NCBI GenBank assembly: GCA_963576725.1
Contig: OY755240.1
Span: forward strand, 17,509,743-17,573,742
Direction: 5' to 3'
Origin: Azorinus chamasolen
Taxonomy: Eukaryota > Mollusca > Bivalvia > Cardiida > Solecurtidae
Length of the DNA stretch: 64,000 nucleotides
Both the position numbers and the translations under genes were made by a program. The notes under the pieces were generated by a model. It searched no databases. It worked only from the letters and a program-made list of their open reading frames with translations, and had not been told where the DNA came from. Positions 62,136-64,000 of the stretch are shown piece by piece (position 1 is the first letter of the stretch; the number at the start of each line of letters is the position of its first letter).

Positions 62136-63233
62136 CTACCCTCGGCCTGTCATCGCGCAAGCAAAGAGGGAAGCGTAGCTACCGACTGTAAAAGGGTCGA
62201 TAACTAACCAAACATGCAGTGTGTTGCAATATAATAGGATCATAACCTTTATTTTTAAATGTTTTAATGCGTTTTATAAACAAATCATGAAAATGGATAT
62301 GACCCCGAATTTTCCTAAGTTTGTAGATAACATCCCCATAAAATTCTGGTTGAGAAATGCCTTGTCGCAGTAACGTCCGTAGATTGCAATTATATTTACT
62401 AATGAGAGGTAAATTTCGATAATAAAATTTAGAAAAGGTTTTCCGAAGTGATATCTGTAACCTTGCTTAAGAAGTTTATCAGTTATAACTAAATTACGTC
62501 TGTTAAAATCTTCAAGCAAAGAACAGGCTCGGGCAAACCTAATAAGTTGAGAAATATAAACACCATAAGATGTAGAACGTGGCACATCCCCATCTAGAAA
62601 AGGATAATTAACAATTTTAAAATTAAAATCTTCTCTTTTATCGTATACTTTGGACGAAACTTTATCATTTGTAATTGAAAGATTCAAATCTAAAAATGAA
62701 GCATTAATGTCAGATTGATTAGCTTTGTTTAAAGACAGTTCTTTTGGGTAGATTGAAGAAACCATAGTATCAAAATAAGGATTATCTAAATTCAAAATAT
62801 CGTCTAAATACCTTGAAGTTTTATTAAAAGCATTAACAATATCGGTCTGTGTATCAGGTTTTAAGCTAAGCATAAAATCCCTCTCGTAGCAATACAATAA
62901 CAAATCTGCAACAAGAGGGGCACAATTTGTACCCATGGGTATACCAACAACTTGACGATATATGGTATCTCCACAACGCACAAATATATTATCTAAAAGA
63001 AAGGTAAGAGATCTACAAACATCAAGGCAAGTCCACATTGTGTAATGTTCAACTTCTGAATTCGAAAAGAATGAACGTTTGAAGATTGTAATATGTGAAG
63101 TTAACTGGTTCACAAATTTATATAACAGTTCAAACACTAGAAAAACATAGTCTTTGAACATGTTAAAATCTGTAATACTTTTAAGTCTGATCCTAAGTCT
63201 GAACATAAACGTTCTACTTTGTACTGGATTCAA
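62136..63233 (-). pseudogene. Penelope-like reverse transcriptase, 5'-truncated and frameshifted
   Basis: The open part (62460-63233) contains TFLLDNIFVRCGD, VVGIPMGTNCAPLVADLLLY, the RYLDDIL catalytic block and the tail with YDKREDFNFKIVNYPFLDGD and GVYISQLIRFARAC. These fit the Penelope-like (or closely related RT_like) group much better than LINEs or LTR elements. Near 62456 the frame shifts; the family sequence continues in another frame to about 62186, shifts again, and ends at a stop at 62136-62138 after SLFACAMTGRG. No GIY-YIG endonuclease is seen. The N-terminal third is missing or degraded. Confidence 0.75.
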
Positions 63234-63282
63234 ACTTATGTTACAAACTACATGAGATCCCTTCTATGAAATATCCTAAAAG

Positions 63283-63825
63283 AGGGAGATCCCACGAAAG
63301 CAAAAGTAGCAATGCAAAAAGTGAAAATTGAAGATTCGATTTTATTGAATCTGCTCATGAATAGTAATTAAAATTGCAACACTACTCACACCCTCTAGCA
63401 CCGGCGTAAGCAGTATGCAAATTTCTAAATTAACAACATCAAAACTAATGATCTCGAAGAACCAGAAAATATAACAACACTGGGAATGAAGTACGGGGCG
63501 ATGTTTTTACGATCGCCACACAAACACTTTTCACCTGCTGTTGTGAAGTAAATATATCTTGAAAGTGGGAGATCCTTCGAAAGCAAACGAAGCTACGCAA
63601 AGAGAGAAAATTGCAGACTCGGTTTTATTGAGTCTGTTCATGAGTAGTAATTAAAAGTGCAACACTATTCATACCCCTTTGTACCAGCTTAAGCAGTATT
63701 CAATTCCACAACTAATAACATCAAAACAAATGATCCCGATGGACCAGAAAATATAACAACACTGAGAATGAAGTACGGGGCGACGTTACGACCGGAACAC
63801 AAGCACTTATCCCATGCTGTATTGA
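63283..63825. repeat. Tandem direct repeat, two units of about 260 bp
   Basis: Units 63283-63545 and 63567-63825 share GGGAGATCC, CGAAAGCAAA, GATTC(G/GG)TTTTATTGA, AGCAGTAT and ATGAAGTACGGGGCGA. The same family forms the big inverted repeat at 39536-39979. Confidence 0.75.
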
Positions 63826-64000
63826 ACAACTTGTGAGATGGTTATCTGACGCCTACAAAGTATACATGTTTAAACTTGTTCGCCCTTTTTCGTGTTTAAC
63901 AATTACAAACATCATATTGATATAAATGCAAATCATAACGGTAATTTATTACTTGTGATCAGGTGGGCAGCAGGTATCAGACTGTTGAAGTTATTCTAGG

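Noticed and set aside
62274..63233. Telomerase-like or LTR reverse transcriptase
   Set aside because: The GIPMGTNCAPL and RYLDDIL blocks and tail order fit the Penelope-like group; no integrase, protease or RNase H is nearby.
1..64000. Hairpins as bacterial terminators
   Set aside because: They lie inside defined MITE copies in a spliced genome; T-runs do not follow them.
1..64000. MITE hairpins as microRNA genes
   Set aside because: The perfect long stems fit MITEs; without small RNA data no precursor can be claimed.

Overview
The window looks like nuclear DNA of an invertebrate animal, most likely a bivalve mollusc or another lophotrochozoan. The evidence is GT-AG spliced genes with small exons and large introns, a divergent nicotinic-receptor-like channel of the kind expanded in bivalves, non-LTR and Penelope-like reverse transcriptases, and a very high load of short hairpin transposons. 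The species cannot be read from the sequence. There is no bacterial gene, operon or CRISPR array.

Two host genes lie on the + strand. The first (4881-26127) is a Cys-loop ligand-gated channel of nicotinic acetylcholine receptor type. Eight coding exons join with consistent phase to 430 residues plus a missing signal-peptide exon. The second (50120-58148) is a four-exon, 371-residue enzyme of the 3-beta-hydroxysteroid dehydrogenase family. All other coding potential belongs to transposons: a 5'-truncated non-LTR element (29681-32465), two shorter non-LTR tails (24972-25372 and 28346-28928), L1-like ORF1/ORF2 remnants (58750-59545), a minus-strand non-LTR fragment (60430-61390) and a minus-strand Penelope-like reverse transcriptase (62136-63233).

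The rest is mostly about a hundred copies of 150-330 bp non-autonomous elements (MITEs). I label them by their ends. T1-T7 start TTAACC and end GGTTAA, with TTAA as the shared target (piggyBac-like). M1-M5 start TACAGT and end ACTGTA, with TA as the target (Tc1/mariner or pogo-like). T1: TTAACCCTTTCGCTGCC ends; T1b: TTAACCTTTAGCCTGCT ends; T2: TTAACCCATTCCCTCATA ends; T3: TTAACCCTTTCCCTC or CCTTATG ends; T4: TTAACCCATTTGCTCCCA ends; T5: ends with GGCGCCAA; T6: TTAACCCTTACTGTGAGG ends; T7: TTAACCCTTCGCTTGCTG ends. M1: CAGTAAAACCTCTCTATAAC; M2: CAGTAAAACCCCGCTAATGC; M3: CAGTAAAACCTCTCTAAACC; M4: CAGTTGAACTTCGATATC; M5: CAGTAGAACCTGTCTTAAGC. Nearly every copy has a long, near-perfect hairpin in its middle.

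The most striking result is that the hairpin cores and the ends behave as separate modules. Families with unrelated ends carry clearly related cores, and eight families share the tip CTCCT-NN-AGGAG, in which the two central bases vary freely. Copies are nested, chained on single shared TTAA sites, halved at the tip, tandemly expanded, and in one case carry telomere-type repeats at the tip. Five of the eight recognised acceptor sites of the channel gene sit within about 55 bp of an M-type element end. A second class of longer foldbacks, with CGAG-rich tips, is scattered through the window. A diverged 20-bp minisatellite occupies 46.6-49.8 kb.

Layout: 1-4.9 kb, MITEs and microsatellites; 4.9-26.1 kb, channel gene with MITE-filled introns; 26.1-50.1 kb, intergenic, with MITEs, non-LTR elements, foldbacks, local duplications and the minisatellite; 50.1-58.1 kb, dehydrogenase gene; 58.2-64 kb, retroelement graveyard.
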